NCBI GenBank assembly: GCA_012064415.1
Contig: SSNU01000265.1
Coordinates: 94,310 to 158,309, forward strand
Direction: 5' to 3'
DNA: 64,000 nucleotides
Source of the DNA: Gyrodactylus bullatarudis
Lineage: Eukaryota > Platyhelminthes > Monogenea > Gyrodactylidea > Gyrodactylidae
Positions 1 through 12,345 of this stretch are shown here, in pieces. Position numbers and translations under genes: made by a program. Each line of letters opens with the position of its first letter. The first letter of the stretch is position 1. A model generated the notes under the pieces. It was not told the origin of the DNA and did not search any database. It saw only the letters and a list, made by a program, of their open reading frames with translations.

Positions 1-175
1 CCAGTGTTATTACTCTAATAGTTCTGATTACTATAAAACTCACTGTAATTTTTTATAATCCTTATTCTTTAAGAAATACTACACCTTTCTCTCCTTTTTC
101 TTTTTATACAAATAGACCAATACAAGCCAGAATACAACATAGTCAGGCAGCAAGCGAACAACGTTATAGTAAAAT
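1..175 (+). mobile_element. Penelope-like element terminal fragment, cut by window edge
   Basis: This stretch is the reverse complement of the tail shared by the Penelope-like copies at 40975-41140 and 49700-49865. It includes the block that reads 'catagtcaggcagcaagcga' here. The match runs out at about 170, after 'gttatag'. No protein domain is present. It is a terminal (pLTR-type) piece of a plus-oriented copy whose body lies outside the window. Confidence 0.7.
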
Positions 176-785
176 AAATAATCTTCTCTTTCAGACTAAT
201 TTTGCAATCCTAAAAAAAGATGGGATAAAATACATTAAAGATTTGAGTAGTTCTGTAACCATGTAAGGCCATAATGTTTCAGAGAATTTCTTCATCATGA
301 CTCGCATTTGATCTATTGATCACACTGATCACGAATATGTAATTAATTCATAGCAATTATTTATAGTTTACGATTTATGGATCAGAAAGGAACATCATAT
401 TGTTGATTTTGAGTCAAAATCATTTCATAATCTATCATGATTACCGCATAGCATTCATCTCAGGAGCCTTAGATGATGTAAAAATTGAAGAGAATTTACT
501 CTCGACTGTATCGTTAGATAGACAACGATAGAAAATTGTTTGAATAATAGACACTGTATTACGAGGAAGAATTACTTCCGTTCAATGTTAAGAATACTTG
601 ATGCTTAAAATGGATTGAATAAATTCTGGTTAGAACAATTGCTGGTTTTTGTTTGATGAAAATTTCTACTCTATAAAGAGTATTTTTGAGGTATTTTCAA
701 GAGGGGTTGGGGATGGGCTTGACCAATATGATATAAAAAAATATTTTTAATATAATGCTTTCAAATTGAAAGTTTCAATAAAAGC
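176..785. other. Non-coding, nothing recognised
   Basis: AT-rich sequence with stops in all frames. I see no gene, RNA or clear repeat here. Confidence 0.5.
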
Positions 786-1224
786 TAGACTGACGAAATT
801 TTCCATAATTACTAAAATCACCCATCGATATGAAAAATTTAATCTTCAGGTATTTTAACATTATCCCACCGAATTTCGCTTCAAAATTTAAATTCTTGTG
901 GAATAAGATTAACAAGTATTCAAATCAAAAACGTTTTTTTTTCAGGAAAAATAGGAGAAATTTGAATTTTTAACTACAACTGTACTGAAAAAAACAATTT
1001 AAATAGAATTTAATTGCTTTTTGCAAATATTTTGTGAATTCAAGTTAACATTATGAAAATAAAACATTAAAAACGTTTTTAATTTTCACAAATTTATCTT
1101 AATCCAGAAGAATTAAAAGGTATTTTGAAACGACAAAAATGTGAAACGAAAAATACTTGAAGATGAAATTTATCAAATCGATGAGCGTTTTTAGTAATTT
1201 TGGAAATTTTCGTCTGAGTCTAAT
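786..1224. repeat. Foldback (inverted-repeat) MITE-like element
   Basis: The left arm (about 786-930) and right arm (about 1085-1224) are imperfect reverse complements. The left begins 'tagactgacgaaattttcca' and the right ends as its complement, 'ttttcgtctgagtctaa'. The arms are about 140 bp with a spacer of about 150 bp and no coding sequence. It looks like a non-autonomous DNA element. I could not identify a target duplication. Confidence 0.55.
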
Positions 1225-3649
1225 AAATAAATTGAATAAGTTATTTTAAAATTTATTCCAATGGTTCATTAGATCTTGAAATTTTTTAAAATCTTAATTC
1301 CTTATTTTTATGTTTTTGTCTTCAATTCTGTTGAATAATGAATAGTATCTTGGTCTCGGCATATTCAAAGACTATTTCCCGAATAAAATTATAGGAGATT
1401 TTTGTAAAAATGGTAAATAGGGCAAGCAACAAATGGACCTAAGTTCTGAATCAAAGAACAATTGAAATAAAGAACATTCTGCATGGATCAGACACGGCTT
1501 GGAGAGGGAATTTCGAGCAATGATATTGTCTGTAATTCTTATCGATGATTTTGTATCAAAAACCAGCTTATTTCGGCAAATAAGGGCTTGAAACTGAATC
1601 CTGTATGATGCTTGACCTTGAGACATTTCTAAAGCAGGAAAAATAAATGCTCTCAAAATGGCAAAATTGGCTCTAGTAATCAAGTTCTTGATAAAAATAT
1701 TCAGATTTTTGATATAAATCATGAATATTCATATTAACTATAGCTGTACATTTTCTAGGACGCTTCCTTATATTTCCTTGGCTCATAATTTTACAATACT
1801 TTTATAGATAGGTAGTCGTCAGTTGGATAGAAATCTTACCTCCCAAGAGTATTTAAATACAGATTGAGATGATTCTAATGTGAGCCCTGAGCGGTAGAAA
1901 GATAATCCAGTTGAGTTACATTTATTAGGAGTTGGTGTAACTGGTAAAAATCCATTATTTTCCTCTCACACTAAATGCCTTGAGTTTTGACGAGTTCTAG
2001 CTTCATGAACTTTCGGGTTCTTTTGAGCTATTTTTTGATTTCAGACAAACTCATCTAGGTATAAAATGCTTTACAAAGTCATAAATTATGACTTATTGAC
2101 CGTTTTGTGGGTAAAACAAGCCCTTTTTGTAGATGAAAAAACGGATTTTCGAGAAATATTTTTTCGCTCAAAGTTATAAATTTATTAATTTTTAAATGCC
2201 AATATCTCTTGTTGAATAGTTTGAGATAATATGATATATTAGATGGCTGAAAAGAGAAAAAAAATCTGAATACAATAGTATAATTTTTTATCTATTTTAT
2301 TTTTCAAGCTCCAAAAATAGACGTATGCTTACTTATAAGTACAAAGGTTATATTATTTTTTAAATAAAAAGTGGCAGGGAGAAGAGGGTGATTTTTGACA
2401 TAAAGTGCACAGTGCGTACCGTATTTTGCTTTTATTGACTTATACAGGTCCGAATCTATCTACTGACCTCCTAGATTGAATAAAAATCTATATCCCAAAT
2501 TAGAATTGATAATAAAATCTTTAAATATCTGAAAACATTATCAGAGAAACTTTTTTTCGACTCCTTTTGACCAAACTGCTTTTGAGGAGATTGATTAACA
2601 AGCTGTATATGATTATGAGTAATTTTTATTGTAGGATTTTTACAGAAACTTTTAGGTTTTATATCTTGAGTAATTGCCCTTAATTTATGATTAAATTCTT
2701 ATCTTTTCTGTCTATTCTTGATCGTAAACAACTTCTTTTGGCCATTCTTATATCAATACAATTTTGAGCTCAAAGTTCAAAAAAAAACGAGAATTTGGGG
2801 GCCTCTTCGAGATTTGAAATGTGCTAAATTTCTTTAATGATTGATTTTTTCAAAATACATTTTTCTCCATATCGTGAAAGTTGGCCTCGTGTTCCAGATC
2901 CGAACAAGTCTTGATCAATTTCGATTTCTCGACAAAAAAAATTGAGAAAAACTTCTTATCTTCATGTTCAAAAAAGAATTTCATGTAACATTAGTTCTAA
3001 ATTAATTTTTCTGGTAATACATCAGAAATCATTATCTCTAGTAAAGCTAACAAAAAATTGGATTACTCAGAAATAATGAACTGAAATTTGAAAGCAAACA
3101 GTATGTTTAAACAAGAAGAACGAGATTAAATTTCCAATAATTAAATGATTTGCGTGGAAATCTGATCATAAAACGCAATACTTTTACGAGAGGGATAGTT
3201 TCACTAAATTTATCTTCGAAATTGAAAAATATACAGACAGAATAAAAAGATTAAAAATATCATCATTTCAACCTTCTTTTCATTTCTCAATCGATGATTT
3301 AGCAGAGGAATTCATTCAAATCTCAATCTTTAAGAATATTTTCTCTTACCTAAGTTCGAGAAATTCAAAAAACTCTACAAAACTATTATTTGAGTATTAA
3401 CAAGCCTCCACGTCAGCTTTGGTAAGAGAATAGATGGGTTCTTTTCATTCTACCTAATTCAGAGAACTTATTTTTAAATCAAGTATTATTCATATACAAA
3501 GGACGTTGAAAAATTAACCGCTAAGGACTGTATAAATTTGGTAAAATCAATCGACGGAAAAGACATTGTTTATCAAACTGCTTAGTGAGAAAGAATCCGG
3601 ATTTTTAAGTTCTTATTCTCAGTTGAGAAGTTATTTCGAATGGAATAAA
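1225..3649. other. Non-coding, decayed repeat sequence
   Basis: No supportable gene. The minus-strand open frame at 1372-1722 has no recognisable domain and unconvincing composition. The stretch at 2755-3000 resembles foldback-family sequence seen elsewhere in the window (runs of 'caattttgagctcaaagttc' type) but is too decayed to bound. Confidence 0.45.
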
Positions 3650-3929
3650 ATCCTCAAACACAGGAACTCATACAGATGAGGATTCTAAACTCGTTGCTTC
3701 TTTCTTTTGCTTGAACCTTTGTGCTAATGCATACTTTAATAGCCTGCCAGTTATAGCTCTGGATGGCTGCCATATGAAAAATCGGTTAAATTATATTCTT
3801 CTCACAGCCACTGGAATCTATGGAAACAATGAAATATTTCCTATAGCTGTGGCTTTTGTTCAAACAGCGAGTGGCCTGATAATAAGTTTACCTTGTTGCC
3901 TTGTTAATACTCAAACAGTAGTTTTTTAA
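3650..3929 (+). pseudogene. Mutator-like (MULE) transposase fragment
   Basis: A single open frame of about 90 codons ends in TAA. It contains 'LPVIALDGCHMK' followed by 'TGIYGNNEIFPIAVAFV', which is the characteristic MULE DDE-domain strand. The Asp of 'ALDG' is the likely first catalytic Asp, and the pattern hydrophobic-DG-x-H/F-x-K is typical of the family. The frame is open upstream to at least 3650 without an ATG, and stops occur downstream, so only about 90 of the usual 500 or more residues remain. A related fragment in reverse orientation lies inside the element at 58425-59411. This is a dead relic. Confidence 0.7.
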
Positions 3930-4589
3930 AGTTTTTCGAAATTCTCTTGTGTGACTGTATTTTTTGCATTTGATTTCATTGCTTCAATAGATGACAACAG
4001 ACATCGAAATTTCCTGAGAGGATTAGATTTTTAGACTCTAAATTTACTCTCTCGGATTGTGATAACCTTTATGATCTAAAATCAAATATGTAATATTTAA
4101 GAACTAAACTTGATTACTCTTTGTCTCTTCTTTACTCTAATTTACATTTGACTGAATAAGTCCCCTTTTAGATCCCTTTTATATTCAATAAAGTTAAACC
4201 TCTGACTGTGAATTGATGTAACACCTGGCTTGCTGTCGTTGCTCACTTTGCAATCAATCTCTACTCAGTGTGTTTTAGAGACTAATTCTGCTGAAGGACC
4301 CTAAGCGGATGTGCCGAACACAGAAACCCAGGATGTCTCGTCTTGCTTTTGGATTTTATGATTTTTTTAAATTATATTTTGAACTTGTTTTTCTTACATA
4401 TTTATGTTATATATATGAATTTATTCAATAAAATGTTGCAATTTCAAAAAAAGGATAAATTAAAGAAGGCTTCAAATCATTTGGCAGTGAACTCATCTTC
4501 TTCTTCAGCTGGTGTAATGATTTCTTTAATCACTTTAGACTGTAAGCTTCTTTAGAAACAGCAGCCTGACAACTCTCAAAGTCTATCCA
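3930..4589. other. Non-coding, nothing recognised
   Basis: No gene seen. A less AT-rich patch at about 4215-4340 (containing 'gctgaaggaccctaagcgga') resembles the tail motifs of dispersed retroelements, but I cannot assign it. Confidence 0.4.
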
Positions 4590-4870
4590 GCTAAAACCCT
4601 GATCTGAATTCAATTGAAAACTTAATTAGACAGGAAAAATTATTTATTTGATTTTCCATGATCAAATAACCCCAAAAGTTGTGGAAATTGACCAAAATTA
4701 AGAACTCAAAAATTTTATCGATATCGAATTCACATAAATTATTGTGGAAAATCGAACCATTTGGATTTTTTTGATAATCACGAAAGAAAATTATCCAAAC
4801 TTTAGAAGTTGATGGGTTTCTTGGAAACAGAAAGTTCAACCTCTACACCCAAATGCAAATTCTCATCTTT
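4590..4870. repeat. Foldback family 1, partial copy
   Basis: Contains the centre of the family seen at 43941-44643 ('aaatcgaaccatttg' followed by a 'gattatcac'-like block and 'aattatccaaa'). It ends at about 4865 with 'ctcatctttatatcagttag', a variant of the family terminus. The left arm is missing. Confidence 0.5.
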
Positions 4871-6079
4871 ATATCAGTTAGGTTTAATTCCCTAATTTAA
4901 CCTCCGTCTGTAGTTTGGCAAACAATGAAACGTAATCTCCCCTGTTCATGGTCTCATACAACGTACTTTCCAGACAATAATCCATTGTATTAAAGAAACT
5001 TAATCTCATTTTAAAAGATTAGCTTACCACTCCATACTGCTCATTAAAATATTCCTATATAAGAAGGTAAAAAAGGGATTATCTCAGCATTATCACTTTT
5101 TTTATTAATCCTTCTTTGTTAGCTTACACAAACTTTACAAACCAGACGTACGAAATTTAGGGTGGAGGGATGTAAACTTTTAAGATTCATGACTTAAAAT
5201 TAAAAAATTTGATATTTTTCATATCATGGTCATTTCTATCAAGGTATTTTTTAGCAAATTATTAGAAAGAAAAATGGCCTAATCGAAAAAGACTTTGAAG
5301 GTTAGATAACACCTGTAATTAGTTTATTTATAGGATGACAGTTTGAAATCGTCCGTATTTATTTGAAAAAGAACAAATTACAAGTTAATTAAAACTATTA
5401 AATTTGCCAAAGATTTCTCTGTCTTGGATACAAGTTTTGTATAATATTTTATTGTATAATCCAAGTAACACCAAAATGGAATTTCAAACATGTACTGAGT
5501 TTCGTATGAGAAGGTTGATTATTTCACGAATCAGCCAGCATGAAAAGTTCTAAAAGCAGCCAATTAGTATGGGAAAGAATCGTAATCACGAGGCTCTAAA
5601 ATCTTCTGGTAATCACTTACACTGTATATTATAATATAATTATTAATTCATAATTAATCATTTCCAATTCTATGAGGAATTGAAAAAGAGGGGAGTGTCC
5701 TTCTTTCCGTGAATATATTCAATTGCTATCCTGCTGAAATAAAAATTCCAATTTTGATCTGCAATCTATTGGGATAGAAAACATGCATTGATTTGTCAAT
5801 CAGACTGACTGACAAGGAAAGACGGACTAGATTGATTAGTCGATAGAAAACTATCCCTAATTTTATATATTTTTACAACGCAACATGTATTCACTACTAT
5901 TTTATATTATAATGATGAACTACCAATGATAACCTTTAGAGAATAAAATCCATCTAATCACAAGACCAGAAAATCTGATATCGGAATTTTTATCCAAACA
6001 GAATATCAATTTAAGCCCAAGTAAACAGATGTACTAAACTTAAAGAATAAGCTTATCAATAACAGTTACTCTCGATAAA
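4871..6079. other. Non-coding, nothing recognised
   Basis: AT-rich, with no coding signal or clear repeat boundaries. Confidence 0.45.
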
Positions 6080-6710
6080 TTTGGGTCATGATTCTTTTGG
6101 GAATCGATTCAAAAGGTACACTTTCAAAGATTAACACAAAGATAGCCAAGTGTCTTCAGGATTTGATGAGACGCTTTAAAAATTTTATTCTAAATAATTC
6201 TGCAATCAAAAAGACCTCTCAATTTTGTTTAAATGTTGTGACTAATTCGTACTGAAATTTTGAAAAAAAACAATTTTCCAGGAAATTATGGCATATGTCA
6301 AATCTCAAATCTCAAATTCCCTTTTTTTAAACTTTGAGTTGAAAATTTTTCTCTGATTTCAAATTGAGAAAGTTAATTTCTAGGATAACAAATTTGTAAT
6401 ATTTCAGGGATCTTGGATTATCAAAAAATTCATTAATTTTCACGCAGTAAAAATGATGAAAATTCAATTTTCACACGATAATGGGGTGAATCTCAAAATC
6501 TGATTGAGCATATTTAATTTATTTGACTAATCGTGATCCTAAAAAATAACTTTTAATCACTCTATAACTTTGAAATCAACAAAAATGGGAATTTTGCGCT
6601 AACTCGAGATCAGAAATACATTTCTTAATTTCCTTAATTGTTTTTCTTCCTATCTTGAAAGTGTACCTCTAAAAAATCTTGATGAAAAAATTGGGAATTT
6701 TGTAAAAAAT
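6080..6710. repeat. Foldback family 2 copy
   Basis: An inverted repeat centred near 6400. 'aaaaggtacactttcaaaga' at about 6111 is mirrored by 'tcttgaaagtgtacct' at about 6655, and the 'ttttgaaatcaac' and 'caatcaaaaagac' type blocks recur on both sides. Related copies are at 13186-13812 and 32705-33424. There is no coding sequence. Confidence 0.5.
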
Positions 6711-6756
6711 ACTACAGTTGAAGTGTGTCAGATAATCTTGGTCTCACTTTTGCAAT

Positions 6757-7047
6757 TTGAAGAATTTCAAAAAAGTTACAAACGAATTACAATTTGAAAC
6801 AATTCCGTTTTCTAATTCAATCATCAGTGCTAGAAGGAATTTTAATTTTCCTTCTCAACAAGAAATAGCCAAGGCATTAGTAAAATTGGGCCGAGAATAT
6901 TCTCAATTTAATTCATCTCTTCCCTTAATGCTGGACGCAATGAGTATGGAGAGAAATGAGATGATAACGATGTTCCGTTCTTCTTTCACTTATTCCCATG
7001 AGACTTGCGCATATCTCAGTACCATGAATCTATCTTACATAAAATGA
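6757..7047 (+). CDS. Orphan open frame, possible exon or transposon remnant
   Basis: An open frame of about 96 codons begins at a TTG, not an ATG, and ends in TGA. Composition is more protein-like than its surroundings, with balanced charged residues and a stretch 'EIAKALVKLGREYSQFNSSL'. I recognise no family. The AG just inside the frame ('tttgaag|aattt') could be a splice acceptor, so this might be a terminal exon or a relic of a mobile element. No partner exon was found upstream. Chance remains possible. Confidence 0.22.
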   Translation: MKNFKKVTNELQFETIPFSNSIISARRNFNFPSQQEIAKALVKLGREYSQFNSSLPLMLDAMSMERNEMITMFRSSFTYSHETCAYLSTMNLSYIK

Positions 7048-7049
7048 TT

Positions 7050-7760
7050 ATACTCTCTCAGAATAAGCTTATCAAAAAAGATGTCCAAGTCATTTCTAAA
7101 TACAACGCAAATTCCATGATAATACACTATATTTATACATTTGCATTGCATTCAATGTGAAAACTGTTCATTTCCCATCATTTGATGATATCATAAACTT
7201 ATATTTATGCTGGATTAAGATCTAATTTTATCATCAAACAAAACTGCTAAGCAGTTATGAGTACCAGACGAAATTTTCCATAATTGGTAATACAAAATTT
7301 TTAACTTTTCGATTTTATGCGTTCATTTGATAGAAAATAAGAGAAGAAGAAGAAAAAATTCCTATTGAACCTTATGTTTTTGGGGAAAAATGATGAGTGA
7401 AAAAAAAAAAAGTGAGTTGATGCAAAAACAAAAATTTTTACTTGAATTTTATGATTTTTTTCAATAAATTTTTCTTGAGTTATTGCCAAAAAATGAGTAT
7501 ATGGATAAGGGATTGTCCAAAATGCACACCTAGTTAATATGAAAATGGGAATTTATGATTTTTACAAAATTCTTAATTTTTTCATCAAGAAATAGAATTT
7601 GATCAAGAATTTTTTTAAATATTAATATTAATACTCTAAAACTCAAAAAAAATCATAATTTCAATAAATCGAATCTCTTCTCAGTTCTTAAATTGAATTA
7701 GAGCTATTAATATGATTGCACGTCTTTGCATGACTAAATGATATTTGATTTCCTACGCCA
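7050..7760. other. Non-coding, with a foldback family 2 fragment
   Basis: About 7525-7660 carries the family 2 terminus ('atgggaatttatgattttta' followed by a 'tttttcatcaagaa' block). About 7268-7290 matches the end of the element at 786-1224. Otherwise nothing recognised. Confidence 0.45.
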
Positions 7761-7761
7761 C

Positions 7762-7950
7762 ATATAGGGTTCTGAACCCATTGAACCCTTTCAAAAAAAA
7801 TTCTTTAACCAATAAAAATGATAAAATTCCAACACTCTGATTTGTTCACATATAGTAATCCAATAGAATTCCAGAATGTTGAAAAATTTTCTTTGTCCCT
7901 ATTGGCTCCACCTTAATGGGTGTGAAGGGTTCCGAACCCTAGCCATATGA
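7762..7950. repeat. Short inverted-repeat element with GGGTTC/GAACCC ends
   Basis: The left end 'atagggttctgaaccc' and right end 'gggttccgaaccctagcc' are near-complements, themselves partly palindromic, and separated by about 150 bp of AT-rich sequence. A short MITE is plausible. No target duplication is certain. Confidence 0.4.
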
Positions 7951-8875
7951 TGAATTAATGTGGTGCATTCTGATTGGTTTGAATATTTCTAACCAACCAA
8001 ATTAAAGCAATTTACCTTGTTCACTATACAATGACTTGTTATTGATGTCTCATCCTATTGTATATTACATAAAATACGGATAGATATTAAATCTTAGAAA
8101 TAATACTTTATTGAAAAAATAATACATAATAAGATGTTATAACTCTGGACCCTGGGGTCCAAAAGAAAATATGAATAGCCTAACTTGAATTTCAGAGCCG
8201 AGAAAATCTCTGGTTAAAATATGATTTTTAAGACTTTTTGAGGCCCTACTTATTACCAAAAGTGAAATTTTTTTGTAATACTTATCAATAAATGCATATA
8301 AAGCTGTTCTCGATGAATTTGGGAATTCATGATTTTTACAAAAATCTCATTCTGAAAAATCTGAATTGAGAAAAAAAAAGTGAAAACATGTAACACTTAT
8401 TAACAATCAACAATAGAGCACTGCTTTTCTTTTAAAGAATTTCTCTAACTCGCAGATTTGTGTTCAATTCCTATATAGTATTTTTAAAAGCTCAAATACA
8501 TTGTATTTGTGTGTATTTCGAGTCAGATTAAAAAGATACAAATATTGCTAAAATTAAAAATACAGTTCCTGTCGGCTTGGCACTGGTGGCATAGTGCCCA
8601 GACCAAATCTTTCTATTAATTATTACCTACAAAGCTTTCAGAAAATTTCCGACTCCTAGATTAAAGTATTTCAAGCAAAGATTTTAGTATGAATCAAATG
8701 CTCATGTTTTGAACATTTTGGTAAATTTGAATACACAAGTTCTTATCTCATAAAAAAATGGACAACAGGTTAGATAGGAAGAAACAAAGTTGTTTTTTTT
8801 AATTAGCTACATGATCTCTATGATCTTATTTTTATATAAAAAGATTTTTGTTAGAAAAAAATAGTAAAATAGTCA
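7951..8875. other. Non-coding, with one stable hairpin at 8579-8598
   Basis: No gene. The hairpin GGCACT (8579-8584), loop of 8, AGTGCC (8593-8598) is the only GC-rich structure. It is not a tRNA arm I can complete. A foldback family 2 fragment lies at about 8310-8380. Confidence 0.45.
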
Positions 8876-9404
8876 CATGAGTAAAATGGGTTGATGCCAG
8901 TAATAAGAATATAGCGCTTTTATTTCGTGGCATACTCATCAGCTTTTACATGCCAAAATTGTGTACAGAATATTTACATAAATACCAAGACCAACACTGG
9001 TATCAACCCTAAGAAAAAGAAACAGATCAGACGATGACATAGGACAAAATAAGATCACCAAATATTTTTCACAGATGTAACCTTTATATTCATACCTCAT
9101 ATTTTCACATTACTTTGTGCTTTCAATTACAGTAACACTACCCATCACCTTTTACATAATTTCTATTGTTATTACTATTAGTCATATTACAGAGTTAAAT
9201 GTGATAGGGATAGATATCACTCTTACATCCCAAAGAGTCTATGTTATTATTATACACACGCACCAGAGAACAACCAATGAGAGCTAAAACCAATATTTTG
9301 TACACAATTTTCTTTATATAAATCTGGCATGTAAAAGCTGATGAGTATGCCACGAAATAAAAGCGCTATATTCTTATAACTGGCATCAACCCTTTTTACT
9401 CATG
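8876..9404. mobile_element. Inverted-repeat element with hammerhead-like core in both arms
   Basis: Near-identical inverted arms lie at 8876-8990 and 9290-9404. The outer ends read 'catgagtaaaa' inward. The right arm on the plus strand has CTGATGAG (9338-9345), seven bases, then CGAAA (9353-9357). The left arm has the same string on the minus strand. CUGAUGAG-N-CGAAA is the hammerhead ribozyme core. A 2-bp stem II (GU/AC) and a short AUAA/UUAU stem III can be drawn, but stem I does not pair in cis, so self-cleavage is unproven. The spacer (about 300 bp) has no ORF. Flanks show no clear target duplication. Confidence 0.6.
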
Positions 9405-9559
9405 GAATTATCTGTAGCTCAACTAAAAACACAGATCAAGGAGTTTCTCTCTCGAAAAGTAAAATAGTCATGTGTATATGGTACAAAGTTTGCGATAATT
9501 TTTACAATCTGTGAGATGTTCTGATTTTTAAATACGTCAAAATTTAATTGGAATCTATT

Positions 9560-9915
9560 TTATCCAACATTTTGTTTTTAACAGCCATTATTACTTTCCC
9601 TAAAAAACAATACAGTATTTATTTATAATACTACCCAATAGCATTAAGACATACATATCAATATATTTGTACACGATCATCAATAACCAATAAGAGAATA
9701 GAATGCTCATTGACCAATAGAAATAAAGGAGGTTAATTTGTATCATCACGTGGGTACACCACTCATATTTCATTGTGTACACCTCGTGGTATGTTCTCTA
9801 TAAAACCATATTGCTCTCTAATCTTTTCTCATGTACCTGTCATTAGCCTTATCTGTTACTTGTACAAATCATTAAATTGAATATATATCTTTTCCAACCA
9901 CAACATGTTCCTCCA
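9560..9915 (+). promoter_or_regulatory. Promoter-like block, possibly a solo LTR
   Basis: Within about 250 bp there are two CCAAT boxes ('aaccaataag' at about 9685 and 'gaccaatag' at about 9713), an E-box CACGTG at about 9748, and a TATA box 'ctctataaaacc' at about 9796. A pyrimidine-rich stretch follows and ends '...accacaaca' at about 9904. This order resembles the U3-R-U5 layout of an LTR. No second LTR, primer-binding site or gag-pol is visible, and TG...CA ends with a matching 5-bp duplication could not be fixed. A cellular promoter without its gene is the alternative. Confidence 0.35.
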
Positions 9916-9939
9916 TGCCCAACACTACATGTTTTAATA

Positions 9940-10640
9940 ATATGACATAAAGAGGAGAATTTACTATTTTTACAAAAAAACTCAATATTTTTCTCCGGAT
10001 TCACAGAAAAAAGAATTCTTTAAATTGGCTCTAAAACGGAATGAGCCAATAAGATATGGATATTCGAAAAAATTCCGAAAAAATTTCAATCTGACCAAAA
10101 TTAGGCTGTTTTTCGAAAAATGTACCAAATTTCTACTTTTTTAACTTTTGAGCCCAAAATTTTTATCGATTTCGATGATTCGAAGCTGTTAAGTAATGTT
10201 ATTTGGGATCAACATTAGACAAAGAATTCGAATTTGGCCATAGTGATAGCGAAGATCTTACTGTTCCAGAGAAAAAGTTAGACTTACAGATTTCCGATAA
10301 TTTGCCTTCATGATAATCGAAAAATTCAAATGGTTCGATTTCCCACAGTAATGACGAGTTTCAGTGAATTTCTGCAGGTGAATTCAAATTCTTTGTTCAA
10401 TGTTGATCCCAAAATATCACTACTCAACTGCTTCAAATCATCGAAATCGATAAAACTTTTGGACTCAAAAGTTGAAAAGGTGGAAATTTGGATTTGAAAT
10501 TTGCATTTCCGAAATTCGAAATTTTTTGAATATTAGCTCATTCCACGTAGAATTCAAATTAATTTTTTCTGTGAATCTGTAGAAAAATATTGAATTTTTT
10601 GAAAAAATAGTGAATTCTCATTTTCATGTCAATTAGGTTT
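9940..10640. repeat. Foldback family 1, full-length copy
   Basis: A 0.7-kb palindrome centred at about 10290. The left end 'gacataaagaggagaattta' and right end 'attctcattttcatgtcaat' are complements. Arms are about 330 bp with high similarity, including 'cgatttcgatgattcgaagc' on the left and its mirror at about 10430. It has no ORF and matches 43941-44643 along its whole length. Confidence 0.75.
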
Positions 10641-12345
10641 ACATGCACCACTGGATGCAAAATTTAATTTTCTATTCAATGTTAGCCTGTTGACAATTTT
10701 TCTAAATGATTTTGATCAATTAGTAAGTCCAATCAAGGGGATATTCGAATTTTTCGTTTTTCGTTGTTAATCATGTTCTTTAACACTCTTCTTATACTGA
10801 TTGGTTAATTTTATACTACCCTGGACAGTATAAATATAATGCCATTTTTCTTTATCACTTCTAATAATTAATCCTTTTACTACTGGTGATAATGTGCAAG
10901 CCTAAAAGGTCACGCACAAGATTCAAAATTCTGATCGCAAATTAAAAATCTAGAATATCAAGGGATGATCAAGATTGTTGGAAAAAAAATCTGGACTAGA
11001 ATACTTTCTTATCCCACAACATAAAATAATATTGATCCGAATATTATCGAGTGAGCAGATACTGTTTATGGAAAATATTTCTCAATTTCTTTTTTTCACA
11101 GATTCAAAAGATATCAATATTCAGGGAATTTTAGTCTGAATAAAGCAATGTTATATATGATTCTTACTTGGATCTCTGCTCAAAAGAGACTGGTTGAAGA
11201 AAATTTGCAGATTGGCTGGTAAAAAGAAGTCTTTCAGAAACCCAATTAAGAAGATCATATTTCAACAGATCCATCATATTCAAGGGGTTTTGAATTATAA
11301 AATATTTCATTGATTTTCAAAAGATACAGTGAAATGATCAAGTAATCGAAATTAAACTCCCAGAGTTCAATTGATCTCATAACAAGGGTTTATTCCAAAA
11401 TATGATATCATTAGTCCATCTGTAGAAGCGCTTATGCCTCAAAATTTGAGTAACAAAAATTTACATGATTTATCAATTATTTTGGTGAAAATGAATTTTT
11501 TCTTTCTAAAAGATGAACAGCAATATCATCTTTTACTTTGGCTATGCTATCTACCACTTTTAAATGAAAGGCGATACCCAAATTTGCTGAAGGGAAACAC
11601 ACATCAAGCATTTTGCCTATCAAGTTTTTTTTTAATTTTACAGACAACTTTAGTTCATCAGTTAGAAAAAGGTTTAATTCAAGAATTGGGGTCTAGTAGG
11701 GACATCTTGTTAATCGCCATGTGACCCGAGAGAAATGATTAAAGTTGATCACAGTCGTGACATTTTTTTAAAGCACCATGTCGATTTCTTCGAAATCGAT
11801 AGGCTAAAAGTAACGGACCAGTTCTTGAATTCCTTTCTTTCTCAGCAGAGATCTATTTACCAAGAATGGGTTTTCTCGAAAATTCACTTTGCTAAATATT
11901 AATTAATCGGGTACCAAGAAGAGTTTATCATGAGACCTTACCAATCAATAATCAGACAAGAAAACAGAATACCAAAAATCATTATTTGATTTAGTCCAGC
12001 AATTTTCAATGAATCAGAATGCTTGGTATTAGACACTGAGGTCAATTCCAAGATTAAGCATTTGGCAATATCTAATTTTGAATTTGAAAAACCCTGTTTG
12101 ATTACTCTTTCCCTTTGAAATTAATAACAGTTTAGCACCAACTCAAAAATTGAAAAAAATGATCATATTTTTCTTATAAAACATTTTTTCTAATTTTTTC
12201 CTTTAATGGGTTTAATTTCAGTCAGTTCAACTACAGATTTGCAATGAAAAAAATGGGATTTCCTCAACCTGCTGTAATATCATTTGAAAATGGATCTGTA
12301 AAGAAAAGTCTCCCTGGAATGGATTCTCCAAAACTTGAACCCAGA
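10641..12345. other. Non-coding, nothing firmly recognised
   Basis: A plus-strand open frame at 11434-11724 has no recognisable domain. About 10790-10850 has an ATTGG box and 'agtataaatataa', a weak promoter-like arrangement with no gene behind it. Confidence 0.4.

Noticed and set aside
1372..1722. 116-codon minus-strand open frame
   Set aside because: No motif, no ATG context, composition not clearly coding; loosely resembles an RT tail but lacks its key blocks.
11434..11724. 96-codon plus-strand open frame
   Set aside because: No domain, no supporting splice sites or neighbours.
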